From positions 1 to 64,000 of the forward strand of contig JAHLKC010000174.1 of the NCBI GenBank assembly GCA_025449115.1: DNA of 64,000 nucleotides, read 5' to 3'. Source of the DNA: Chytridium lagenaria (lineage: Eukaryota > Chytridiomycota > Chytridiomycetes > Chytridiales > Chytridiaceae). This document shows, piece by piece, positions 37,026-47,945 of the stretch. Made by a program: the position numbers and the translations under genes. Under the pieces are notes generated by a model. That model saw only the letters and a list, made by a program, of their open reading frames with translations. It was not told the DNA's origin and searched no databases. Within the stretch, counting starts at the first letter, position 1. Each line of letters begins with the position of its first letter.

Positions 37026-37700
37026 ATGGTTTGTTGTTTGCCACTCCACTCCCATCACTCGCAAACTCACTCAATCCACCATCCACCATCCACCACTAAC
37101 CCTACGCCAACAGGCACAAAGCTCCCAAGGTATCCAAACACTCCTTGAAGCCGAGAAGGAGGCTTCAAAGATTGTCACAAAGTCGCGGCAATGTGAGTTT
37201 CCTAGAACTGTTGCAAAGAAAGGTTTCAAGTTTAACATGGTCCCGTAGATCGTGTTCAGAGGCTTAAGGATGCGCGATCTGAAGCTTTGAAGGAGATTGA
37301 GACACTTAAGGCTGAGAAGAACAAGGAGTTCTTGAACTTTGAGAAACAGGTATTTACATCCTCTACAAGTCCTTCTACCTACCATCATGGTATTAACCTT
37401 TACATTTTGTTGTTGTTGGACGTTACAAGCACTCTGGATCTTCGGATGAGTCTTTTGGAAAAGTCAACGCGGAGACCGATATCAAGATTGCTGAGGTCAA
37501 AGCTTCTTATCAAAAGAACAAGGACCAGGTTATTCAGAAAATTCTGACTGCTTTGGTGAACGTTGAGCCAAAGGTATTTACAATATCTTCTGGATAATTT
37601 AAATCCCCGTTTCTTTCTTTTCTTTCTCATTCTAACTTTTCGCCTATTTATAATTATCTTTTTGTTCTAGATCCACATAAACTCCCAGACTTCCCGCTAG
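37026..37700 (+). CDS. VMA10: V-type ATPase subunit G
   Basis: Peripheral stalk subunit G of the vacuolar proton pump, a small helical protein. Exons with matching phases: ATG alone at 37,026-37,028, then 37,114-37,192, 37,249-37,349, about 37,431-37,573, and 37,671-37,700. The product starts M-AQSSQGIQTLLEAEKEASK, the diagnostic start of the family, continues RVQRLKDARSEALKEIETL and ends NVEPKIHINSQTSR, about 118 residues, the normal length. The first coding exon would be exactly the start codon: ATG is followed at once by GTTTGT and the next AG gives GCACAAAGC. No other in-frame ATG precedes the conserved start. The frame is unbroken. Confidence 0.88.
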
Positions 37701-37946
37701 ATAACCGTCAGTGGCTCCACCCCATTCACATTTCAATATAACCTCTTCTCCCTTCCTTCCACCTCCTTACGTCCACCTCAGTTTCGCAGACAGGATTGGA
37801 AAACATTTGATGGAGCTTAGCCGAAAACACAATAAAAAAGCATAAAAAGTCTACATAAATTGCATGACGTTTTAATTTTCACAAACTGTGAGAGTGAGAG
37901 AAAAGTTTAAAAACCCTTTAAAAGAGATTACACAATTTAACCAAAT

Positions 37947-39671
37947 CATTTGCCATCAGAACCAAGCTCTCCCCTAAGGATAGGTGGTATCGCCGCCGCG
38001 TTGTTAACCACAAGCGGGACAGCAAGAGCGCGACGTCCGGCTTGTGCCAACATTAAGCTGAAAGGAAAGAACATACATTAAACCAAAAGTCCTTTTTCAT
38101 TCACAATAAATTCACAATACTCACTCCATTACGACAAGAGTAGCCATGGCTTCGACAATAGGGACGGCGCGGGGAAGACACAGGGATCATGACGACCCTT
38201 GGCTTCCAGTATACCATCCTTACCTCCGTACGTAGCGGTAGGTTGAGCCCAGCCAATAGTAGCTGGGGGTTTAAACCCAACCTTGAAGTACACAGTCTCT
38301 CCATTCGTGATTCCACCCTACACCCAGCGCCAAAAAACAATCATTAACATAACTGATCTCACCTTAAAACCAAAAGAACAAAAATAAAATAATGGCTAAG
38401 CGCACCTGAATACCACCCGAAAAGTTGGTCTTTGTCCTCAACTTCCCCTGTTCGTTCACGTAAAAGGCATCATTGTGCAAGTGCCCTGGAATGTTGGTTC
38501 CGGCGAGACCACTTCCAATCTCGAAACTCTTGGTTGCGGGGATCGAAAGCATGGCATGCGCAACTTGGCCTCGAACTTATCGAAACAAGGTTCACCCAAG
38601 CCTGTGGGCAAGTTCCTGATCACGCAGACAACAGTGCCGCCGATGGAGTCTTTGGCGTCTCGGGCAGCAATGACTCTCTACAAAAATAAATATCAGCGAA
38701 TAAAAATAAATTTAATAAATAAGGGGCCATGGATAAAAAATGATTGTAGAAATCAACTGATGAAATTAGAGTAAAGGAAAAAAAATTGAGACGCCGGCCT
38801 CACCTCTCGAATCCTATCAGCAGATTCCTTGTCCGGGCACCTCACTTCATTCGAATCCACCTCACTCCTCTGCACATTCTCCAAAAGCTCCCACCACTTT
38901 CCCCAATCCTTCATTAAATCCTCCTCCTTCCCTCCCTGTAATGCAACGTCTCAGGTTCAACGCTCACATGTCCCACCGAATTCACAAATCCCACAACCTC
39001 AATATTATGCACAGTTTTCAAATATTTTTCTGCTACAGCTGCAGCAGCAACTCGGCCTAAACAAAAAACATGGGTTAATAACCAGAAACGTTCCAGAGAC
39101 AAAATACCAATAGTCTCTCTTGCTGAACTCCTGCCGCCTCCACTTGATGCTTTTACACCGTATTTCTCGAGGTACGTGTAGTCTGCATGACTGGGACGGG
39201 GGTAAAGATCCGTCTCACTGTAATCATGAGGTCTCTGATCCTCATTCGGCACCGTCATGCAGATAGGTGTTCCAAGAGTAAACCCCTTCTCAGTTCCGGA
39301 CAAAATCGTCACCTTATCTTTTTCATCTCTCTATAACGTTTCATTCAGATTAATGGAAAGAGGGATGTGGGAAGCTTACAGGTGTAGTCAAGTTGCTTTG
39401 ACCAGGTCTTCTACGGCTGAGTTGAGGTTGGACATCGGCTTCAGTGAGTGCAAGGCCGGGAGGACATCCATCGACAATGACTCCAACGCCCTTGCAATGT
39501 GATTCACCAAAGGTGGTGATCCTGTAAGATCTAGAAGTATAATCATCGTAAGAGAGGCGTTTCAAAAGGTGCTAGCGGATATGGACGGCATGCATCCAAG
39601 ACATGCACATAATGTATCGAGCGAGCAACGATGAATGCGTCCGTTGATACTCACGATCCAAAGGTACTCAT
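37947..39671 (-). CDS. ARO2: Chorismate synthase
   Basis: Last enzyme of the shikimate pathway, converting EPSP to chorismate with reduced FMN. The start is a 17-base exon (39,655-39,671, MSTFG plus two bases) spliced in phase to 39,530, giving [20 protein letters not shown]. Family signatures follow: [80 protein letters not shown] and the final [13 protein letters not shown]. The Gly-Glu-Ser-His and Gly-Gly-Arg-Ser-Ser-Ala-Arg-Glu-Thr motifs bind flavin and substrate. About five introns. One base appears lost near 38,555, where the frame jumps between KLR and AMLSIPATK. Monofunctional, as in fungi and plants. Convergent with the V-ATPase gene. Confidence 0.93.
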
Positions 39672-40282
39672 TCTTGCGATGTCAGAGGAATTGGTATTAG
39701 AGAAACAGAGAAAAATGTATGACAAATGTAATCCTGATAAGATGGAGATCAAAGATGACAATATTTATTCTCAATGAGTAATGTAAAGATGATATGTTAC
39801 ATTGAAAGGTAAAGGGCGCCGCATGAGTGATACATCATCGGGGTGTGTGAGAGGAGGACCATACGATGGATGCACGACGTCGAAAGCTGAGAAAAGGAAA
39901 GGCGTGTGGATCTATACATTTACGTTACGTCAAGACCACTATATGACTGCCGTACAAGAATCTACTACTAATCAGTACACAACTGTCGACTAGCATCAAG
40001 ACCAAGAATCTACAACTTATTATCCGTACACATTCACTGCAACTATATATAAAAAAACGTTTTCATTTGATTAAACCCGGCCCATCCACGCTGTATCCAC
40101 TCTGACACGCATTATCCATTTATTCTACCTCCGCATCTATACCAATACGTTGACGTCCTTTCACGACATGCAGTACACACGCTTGCTTTGCTAATGTTAT
40201 TTACTTTACCTTGTCAGCCTTATAGGTGGTTGTTAATTTTGTAGTACTGGTCTTGCCCACTGTTCAGAAACCAACACAAATC
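39672..40282. other. Divergent promoter region
   Basis: Gene-free space between divergent chorismate synthase and tubulin cofactor E. No clear TATA pair; a short AT-rich part at 40,040-40,060. Confidence 0.45.
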
Positions 40283-42271
40283 ATGACCGTCATGCCTCCT
40301 TCCACTTCCACAAAACCCTACATCCAAGATGCGGCATCCTTCCCTCCAGTATCCCTTGTCGGAAGTCGTCTCGACACCAACGATGGTTGCCGTGGTACCA
40401 TTCTATACCATGGGCACCTACCTCCTCCTGAAAACTACACTGCAGCATCAACAGCCCCATCATTATCATCCACCCCTGTTTGGTTGGGTGTAGAATGGGA
40501 CGACGCCTCCCGCGGCAAACATTCCGGTGATTTCAAATCCATTCAAGTCTTTCAAACCCGAGTCCCCAACGCTGGCTCGTTTGTCCGTCTCGACGCCCAA
40601 AAGTTGCGATATGCCAAGACGTTTTTAGCCGCCGTTGCTGATCGATACCTCACCGACGAAAGTGAACTCGATGTTATTGTCGACGCCATCGCAAAGTCTT
40701 CAACTCTACCCGGCCAAGATGTTCAGCAATACTCGACATTGGTGGCGTCCGTTTCGTCAGATGTTTCGGACACGGCCGTCAAGGTGGAAAAGTCGGGCAT
40801 CATGCGGTTGGGGATAGCAGCCAGAACGTTATTGTTGAAACAGTGGGTTGGGAAAAGATCTCAAGGAAGCAGGCCAGGCTTTGGAATTTGCGTGAAATTA
40901 GTCTTGCGGCGAGGGAAGTGGGTTGGCTTGGGCGGGAAGTACCTGGATGGATTAAGGCACTATGTCCTGCCGTTGTGGACATGGATCTCAGCCGGAACCT
41001 CTTTTCAAGGTGGTGTGAGGTTGCTTACGTTTGTGTGGAGCTGCCTGCCCTTGAGATGTTAAGATTAAACCATAATCATTTTTGGTGGTGGTCAGAGGCT
41101 CCATCTACCCCTGAGCAACCAGGTTGGGGGGACGCGCAGTCAACTTCCCTCCTTATTTTGATCCCTGCGCATCTATCCCCACCGGCTCGTTTACCAACAT
41201 CAAGGTGCTCGCGCTTAATAACACTGGCATCCCTTGGTCGGAAATCGAAACTGTTGTTGCCCCAAACTTTCCCAACTTACAAGAACTCCATCTAGGTTTT
41301 AACGCCATGGAAAGTTTTGGGCCACTTCAACCATCTTCAACTTCGCTTTTTTCAAACCTTCTTTTGCTCAATCTCGAATCCAATCTTCTTTCTTCTTGGA
41401 GTGATATTTCCACTATCGCGTCTCGTCTCCCCTCCCTTACCAACCTGCATCTTCCTAACAACAAGCTCTTCTCTATACCCGCCTCTGTAACCCCTCTTCC
41501 TACTCTTAAAACCCTCAACGTTTCGCAAAATGCCATATCAGATTGGCTTTCTCTCCACGCTTTTAATACCCATCTCCCTAACCTCAAAGAACTCCGCTTC
41601 AAAGGAAACCCCATCACCGCAACCATCGAAAAAAACCAAGCCCGTCTTGATCTTCTTTTCGAAATCACCGCTCGTGTTGGCTCCATCACCTCGGTGAACG
41701 GTTCACCTATTTCTCCTAAAGACAGGAGAGACGCCGAATTGTGGTATCTCGGGAAATGCGCCATGGAAAAACTCAACTCATCGATCCCTTTTGACGCCAC
41801 GCATCCTCGTTACCCAGCCCTTGTTCTTGTTCACGGAGAATCCGCTGCCGCCCCAGCGTCCGCCGTCTCCACTGCTCTTAAAGACCGTCTCCTAGAACTT
41901 ACCCTTGTTTCCGTTATGGCGCGGAACGTTCCCGTCGCGTCCACGTCCGACCCATTCCTCGCGCAGCTTCCGGGTGGAATACCCCTAACGTGGAGGTTTG
42001 CAAGAAGGTAACGAAAAAGGTGCCAATGACGATGACGGTCCGGGCTTTGAAATCGTTGATGGCGAGGCTTGTGGTGCCAAAGGGGTTTGGAGGAGAATGC
42101 GTTTTTGTGGAGGCTTTGGTGAAGGGGGATGATGGATGGAGAAATGAGGATGGGATGGTGCGGGGAGACGGAGGGTGGTTAAGACCGATTGTTATGGGGG
42201 ATGAGTTGAGAGATTTAGGGTTTTATGATTTAAGGAGTGGAGATGGTGTTAGAATGGTTTTAGTGGATTAG
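40283..42271 (+). CDS. TBCE: Tubulin-specific chaperone E (cofactor E)
   Basis: Folding cofactor that binds alpha-tubulin and joins the complex releasing assembly-ready tubulin dimers. Three expected domains occur in order. An N-terminal CAP-Gly domain: VGSRLDTNDGCRGTILYHG, then VWLGVEWDDASRGKHSGDF and GSFVR (40,350-40,605). A leucine-rich-repeat region from about 40,850 (ISRKQARLWNLREISL) through 41,700. A C-terminal ubiquitin-like domain (MTVRALKSLMARL ... GDGVRMVLVD) ending at 42,271. At least three single-base breaks at homopolymers (near 40,810, 41,130 and 41,980) put these parts in different frames, but homology is continuous. No intron is needed. The gene lies about 320 bases before calaxin, same strand. 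Confidence 0.92.
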
Positions 42272-42589
42272 GTTTTATTCCCAAGTGTCTTATAATTTTA
42301 TCGTTGTTTTGTGAATGATTTTTTGTAGCTGTTATGCTTGATATTGGAATCGTCCTCATTTTTGAATGTACTCAATCTGATATTAAATATTTGCTTTCAA
42401 ATGACAACTTTATTGCTACTCCATTCTCAGAACTCACCATCCTACCTCCATGCGCGCGGCCCGCTTACCTGACTAATTTCTGCATGGCGCACCGTCAATC
42501 CTGTCAACCACCACCAAAAAAAAGAACATTGCAAATCCTCACCAGCGGCTCATACCACCCCACTGCACCTACTCTCACATAGCAAACGA

Positions 42590-43295
42590 TGGGAGTCGGA
42601 TGACGACCGAGACCAGCTGAAGTTAACCAACTGTAAGCAACCCATCACAATAACTTCATCACCGCTTGAAACCCCACTTAGTCAACCGACAGGAACTCGA
42701 GGTCCTCAACCGTCGATTCTCTGAACTCGTTGCTCCACAGCTTGACAAGATTGATCGATCTCGCTTCCGAGACTTGTTGGCTGATACGTTTGGCGTGGAC
42801 GATTCGTTGATTATGGACAGAGGTAAGAGAGTTCCAAGACGGGCGTGGGCTGATAGTGTAGTATTTAGATGTTTGACCTTGATGCCGACAACTACATTAG
42901 TTTCGATGAATACATGAGGAGCATGTCGGTTTTCCTTAAAGGACGATGGGAAGAGAAACTCAAATGTAACAACTCCTCACCCGTTTTTTATTCTCACTAA
43001 AATACTCCACGTAGTCTGTTTCCGCGTATACGACTTGAACGGTGATCGATATATTTCGAAAGAAGAGATGTTTCAGATGCTAAAAAACTGCCTTGTGAAG
43101 GGAACTGAGGAGGATGAAGATGGAGTTAAGGATCTTGTGGATCTTGTGTTGAAAAAGTTGGATGAGGATCGGGATGGACGGGTTTCGGAGATGGACTGGA
43201 ATGGAGCGATTGTGAAGGAGAATCTCTTGTTGGAGGCTTTTGGACAGTGTTTGCCGACGGCGAAGGTGAGGTGGTTTATTTTAAGATGTAGATGA
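42590..43295 (+). CDS. Calaxin-like EF-hand protein (EFCAB1)
   Basis: Calcium sensor family of the outer dynein arm in motile cilia and flagella. Phase-consistent exons: up to 42,632 ([11 protein letters not shown]), 42,682-42,822 ([17 protein letters not shown] ... LIMDR), 42,862-42,965 ([20 protein letters not shown], then [11 protein letters not shown]) and from 43,015 ([19 protein letters not shown], then QMLKNCLVK). The last part carries the family signature [13 protein letters not shown]-hand loops [14 protein letters not shown] and D-E-D-R-D-G-R are visible. This matches calaxin/EFCAB1 block by block and fits calcineurin B or calmodulin far less well. One base is missing near 42,871. 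The start codon is uncertain: the ATG at 42,590 is out of frame by one. A decayed partial copy lies at 26,025-26,240. Confidence 0.82.
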
Positions 43296-43581
43296 AGTCA
43301 GCTGTGTCGTTGCGTAGAGTTTTTCTCTCTTTTTTCTCTTTTTTTATAACTTGGGTTTGCGAAGCTCTTTTTCGCCTAATGGTGCTGGTGGATTTTATTT
43401 ATCGGTCGTTGTTATTTTGAAATGAACTTTCACCGTCCTGATTACTTGGCTTTTTTCCCTCCGTTCCAAATTGTTAACTACCGCCATACTCGGTTATTGA
43501 AATCCGCCTCCGTATAGACTTATCCAACATCCATTCCGTCCTTCTTGACCCATCTCCGAAAACATATTAACCCAACCATAG

Positions 43582-43884
43582 ATGATTGAAAACTACCTTA
43601 ACCCCAACCCCGACGACCTTCCCAGCACAAGTCTCACCAAATCCAAACCTCTCGCTCGTGTCGAGATCCCCGCCCGTCCCACAGCTCTTACCGGAGCTCC
43701 TCAACAGGGTTCCGTGCAACTCGGTGGTGGCGGTCTCGCTCTCCACCCGGCCTCTAAACACGTGCATCCCCATCATTCGCAGAATAAAAAGGTGGCGGTG
43801 GCGACTTCTGGGGCGGTGGAGAAGAAGGTGGAGGGGGCGGGTAGGCCGGGGGTCGCGGGGAATAAGAAGGCGGTGAAAGCTTGA
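43582..43884 (+). CDS. Small hypothetical protein
   Basis: Open frame of 100 residues starting MIENYLNPNPDDLPSTSLTK, with Gly-, His-, Ala- and Lys-rich low complexity at the end. An AG directly before the ATG could also be a splice acceptor, so this may be the last exon of a longer gene. No family recognised. Codon use is GC-rich at third positions like nearby real genes, which is the main support. Confidence 0.4.
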   Translation: MIENYLNPNPDDLPSTSLTKSKPLARVEIPARPTALTGAPQQGSVQLGGGGLALHPASKHVHPHHSQNKKVAVATSGAVEKKVEGAGRPGVAGNKKAVKA

Positions 43885-44395
43885 TGGTCGGGGTTGTGTG
43901 TTCCCCTTATTTAGTTTTGTTTACGACGTTGAATTTTGCTATCCTCTTCCACATACAATGTAAGCAAGTTTTGAAAAAAACAATCCCCTGTCATATTTGC
44001 AATAAAGAAAGTACGCAACCTAACAAAAAGGGTAACCATGTAACCGTTCATAGATTTTCCTTGTATAGATCATAGGAAGAGAGAGGTTTTCACAGAAGGA
44101 TGGGCTGTGACAGTGCTATGCCAACTTTTAACATGTTAGCACAAGCGCGCGGTTGAGATGAGTGTTGTACTTTGATTCCAATTTATGTAGTATGTCGCCG
44201 GCCCCTGGCGGGCCGTGCTATCTCCTTTCCATTTATAACCATTATGCTGCTATGCTGGAGGAAACTACACCTTAATATTAGATCCGGTTTATACGCAAAT
44301 AAATATTCATTAGGTAAACGCTAACTTAATCTTAAATTCATATTCCCAATATCAAAGGGTATCTATATTAACGGAAATAATTACATCAAAAATAT
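43885..44395. other. Intergenic, nothing assigned
   Basis: AT-rich spacer with no supported gene; a short GC-rich inverted sequence (GCCGGCCCCTGGCGGGCC) lies near 44,196. Confidence 0.4.
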
Positions 44396-45080
44396 TTAAA
44401 AAAGATGATATGAAAGAAGCGTGCCATCAAACGAAACTACGCAAAGTATAACGTCTTTATCCTTGTCATCACCGCCGATTTCATCACCATCGCCTTTTGC
44501 CGAATTCCTGTTCGCTAACGCAAATGTCTTTTGGGCGTTCGCGATTCTTTCAGCAAAACTCCAAAAAAGAGCAAACAATGTTAGGATTAAGGAATACTTA
44601 GGAGGATTGCCTATTGCTTAAATTACCTGGATACAGTCACTTCTTGGCTAACGGGCATGGGTATTAGAAGCTTGCTCAGCTTCTACTGGCATGCATTAAT
44701 ATTGCAAGAGGGTATGATATCACCCACCGAGTTAGGTGGCTGTCCAGATATGAATAAATTGTTCAGGCCATCTCGATGTACTTCGACGTCTTTCCACAAC
44801 CTGACTGGAATTGTGGTAAGATTCTTCATTATTGAAGATGGATGATCTTACTTTCTCTCATGGCCCTGTACACAAACCGAGTTGCTCGTATGGAATCGTG
44901 AGGTATTTGTAGCTGCGATGATGATTGCAGAGCTGTGATGGCAGCTTCGAAGCCTTCACCATCCTCCTCATCGTCTTGTGCCATTTGCTCGCCAGTAAGA
45001 GTAAAATATCGATCCCCGTCCTGGAATATTGGATATCCTGGGGAACTGGGAATATTACATTGTCATACCTTCAAATGTTT
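44396..45080 (-). CDS. Hypothetical multi-exon protein
   Basis: Unrecognised. Minus-strand exons joined in phase give GDRYFTLTGEQMAQDDEEDG ... IPHDSIRATRFVYRAMRE, then (intron about 44,819-44,866) IRLWKDVEVHRDGLNNLFIS ..., then LLIPMPVSQEVTVS joined to SFAERIANAQKTFALANRNS and an acidic end. The splice junctions are GT-AG and the pieces look like one helical protein with an acidic middle. A frame break near 44,700 is needed. The 5' end is uncertain. Stop at 44,396-44,398. Confidence 0.42.
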
Positions 45081-45259
45081 ATAACTTTATCAGGACCATC
45101 GATTGATTTTTGGATAAATATTTTGTCTCACATTCTCCCTCCCACCTTCCTCCATCGATCCCTACACCCAATTATCATCAAAAAGGCGGTCTAAAGTATT
45201 TACGGGTCACCAACAGACTTTCATCTTCAACACATACCGCACAGCACTTTATTATCACA

Positions 45260-45594
45260 ATGGGCAACACCTCCTCATCCTCTGCTGCCGCAAGCCCCAT
45301 CGCTGCCTCTATCTCAAGGCACGAGAACGGCGACCACAGCGAAAGCTTACAACCATCAATACCTCGTTTGTCCGCTCAGACTCAACCTACTCATCCACTG
45401 CCAGCCTCTCGGCTTTAGCTTCTCCTTCAACTCCCGTCTCCCGTCTGGATCTTTTATCTCCACTGCAGCACTTGGAGATAACAAGATCCCAAAATACCCT
45501 ACAGAGTTCACCATCTGGGCTTCCATGCACTGAGCACCACCAAGGCTTGAGCCACTTTTACTTTGCCAACACCGCATCAAAAAACATGACTTAA
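45260..45594 (+). CDS. Small Ser-rich protein with possible N-myristoylation start
   Basis: Starts MGNTSSSSAAASPIAASISR, where Met-Gly-Asn followed by Ser/Thr at position 6 fits an N-myristoylation signal. About 111 residues if one missing base near 45,345 is allowed, ending ANTASKNMT. Ser/Thr/Pro-rich middle (STYSSTASLSALASPSTPVS). No known domain. Probably a small membrane-attached or regulatory protein, but function is not inferred. Confidence 0.45.
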
Positions 45595-45876
45595 CATCTT
45601 CAAACTAAAACCACACAAATCCAAAAAAATCTACTTGCCTTTACTGCTGTCCGACAGCTAGTCTGCTCTTACTTTGTCAATTTTCGTTCATATATCTGCC
45701 TTCCCTCTGTATATTTTGTAATAACCCATCATCTGTTTTTTTTCTTGTCTGATTACTTGTTTACTGCTGTACGATGATTAACACCCATATCATGCCAATT
45801 TGCATTTCTTTTATTAAATCTGTGGGTGCTTTGGCTTCATAATATTTTTTGTTTGATGAAATACATTGAATGTGGA

Positions 45877-47603
45877 TTATCGGTCATCGTCGTTCAGTCC
45901 TTCCGTTCTTGCTCCAGGTCGTGTGTTGAGTGATCTTACGAATTCCTCTTCCGTGATTTTAAGGAGCGTTGCTGATTCCAAGTGCATCTGGAAAGAGTTA
46001 AATCTAAGTCCCCGAATTCCCAACCTTTTGCCGCTTTAAGATATCAATCAGTTGGTTCTGCTTCTTATATATCGCTATCATCTCGGCTTTTTGCTTCACG
46101 AGTCTTTTGTTATCCGAGTAGAGTTTTTCGAGGTTTGTTTTGAGTGCATCCGTCTTTTCCTTATAAAAGGTCATCAGCAATAAATAGCACAGCTGCATGC
46201 TTACTTTCATCTCGGCATTAGCTTTCGTCACAAGCCCCTTATATCTCTCCACCTCCTCCAGCGCGCGATTCAATCTAAATTCTCATAAATTAAACGAGTT
46301 CATAAAGAAAAATGTATCCCACCTCATTTCTTTCGCATTCCCATCATTCTCATTCTGCTTCTGCATCCTGCTTTTCTGTTCTACCTCTTTTTTAAGTGCC
46401 ATACACTCGGCGTCAAGCGATGAATTCTTTTTCTTCAAATCCTCGTTCGAACGTTGAAGTTTTTCCACTTGGGCCTTATGTCACGATCAATATACCAAAC
46501 TAAGATATGGTCATCACCTGAAGCGCAAGAAACGTTTTCGAAGTCTTTGTGCGTTCTTGTTCAGCCACTTGGGCTTTCTCTTCCAGTTTGACCATAGCTA
46601 CGTCCTATGAAAAAGTCATTTACGATAACATGTTAAGAATCTACCTTTGCCATCCCTTCCGTTGTGACTCTCTCCATTTCTTCCTGCAATACCACAAGCT
46701 TTGCTTTTAACAGTCTAAGCGTCGCCTCTATAAATATCAGCCTCAACGAGCTTTATAATTCTCGTACCGGTCCCAATCTCTTCCTCTCTGACATTTGCTG
46801 GAAGGAACGAAATCCTCGGCGCCGTTTTTGTTTCTGCACTCGCCACAGCTCTCGAATGTCTACATTCTATTACGATAAAAAAGCAAAAGAATTATCGCAC
46901 CTGCTTCCTGGCCGATCAACAGCAGTCGATGGTCGCTTGCTCAACGTTGGTCTGAACGTTCCGTCGTCCTAAAAGAGTATTCAGTCACCTATAACAATAC
47001 CCAAAGCACTCACTCCATCCGAGTTAATCCTCCCTCTTCTCCTGACACCTGTCGCCGGCCGTTCCACCATTGTCGATGCGGTTGATGGGGCAGTGATGTC
47101 CTCTTGACTTTCTGAAGGGTTATCGAGTGTTTGCCGGCTCTCTTTCTAGTCGCAATGAGTAAAAATGGAAAGAAGAGGGAAATCACTCACAACGACATCT
47201 TCAGCCTTTTTAACGGCTTCCGCGGTTTTAGTTTGAAGTTGCTTGTTCAGAAGGCTATCGTTTAAGGAAAGATTGTGTAGAAGTAGACGTACCGATATCT
47301 CTTTTCTCTCTCCAACAATTCTATACTCAAAGATCCTCCATCTCCTAATTCTGAGATACTGGTTAAGCATAGCGTAATTTGGACCCGTACCTTCCTCGTC
47401 GTCGTCGTCAGTGTCAAAGTTGTGGGCATTATTGTGAGGAGATGACGTGGGAGCAGTATGTTTGGATGCAGTTACCGGACGGCTGAGATGAAGTCTGGAT
47501 ACCGGACGGGAATCTATTTGCTATTTGAGGTGGAATGGTGAGAGGGACGATTAGGGAGGGATGACATTGGAGTTGAACGGCATACGTTTGAAGCAGTGAT
47601 CAT
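45877..47603 (-). CDS. TEX9: TEX9-like coiled-coil protein
   Basis: Homologue of testis-expressed protein 9, a coiled-coil protein whose distribution follows motile cilia and centriolar satellites. The start at 47,603 (MITASN) is followed by a short intron and an acidic N-terminal region (FDTDDDDEEG). Then LNKQLQTKTAEAVKKAEDV, IGTGTRIIKLVEA, EATLRLLKAKLVVLQEEMER, long heptad-like coils, and the diagnostic C-terminus QLIDILKRQK joined across a 37-base intron (45,988-46,024) to MHLESATLLKITEEEFVRSL. That ending (Leu-Lys-Arg-Gln-Lys ... Thr-Glu-Glu-Glu-Phe) is the family signature. About eight exons with introns of 37-60 bases and a break near 46,790. Together with calaxin it implies a flagellated life stage. 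Confidence 0.78.
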
Positions 47604-47945
47604 GATGGCGGAGAAATTGTCGGATTTCTTTTGTTTTGCTTCATCAAGACAATTGCATAATGTTCATCAGCTCTAATGAAAACCTCTGTGTTTAACGAAG
47701 TTGACCAGACCGCCCATACAAAATTACAAAACCAATGGTTTTTTGTTTATTTCAATTTCAAATGGTGAACAAGTTATAGTTTAAAAGTATCAAAGTATCA
47801 GAAAATATCAAAAAAAGACCTAAATCTAAACTGAAGAATATCTCATGTAGAAAGAAAAAAAAAAATTGGGATAAGTTGATGATGGTAAACAACGTTAGGG
47901 ACATTAAATCCGTCCCGCATGGTTGGCGTAAAATTCAAGTACAGC

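Noticed and set aside
42590..43295. Calcineurin B or calmodulin
   Set aside because: EF-hand spacing, the [11 protein letters not shown] block and [11 protein letters not shown] ending match calaxin/EFCAB1, not those proteins.
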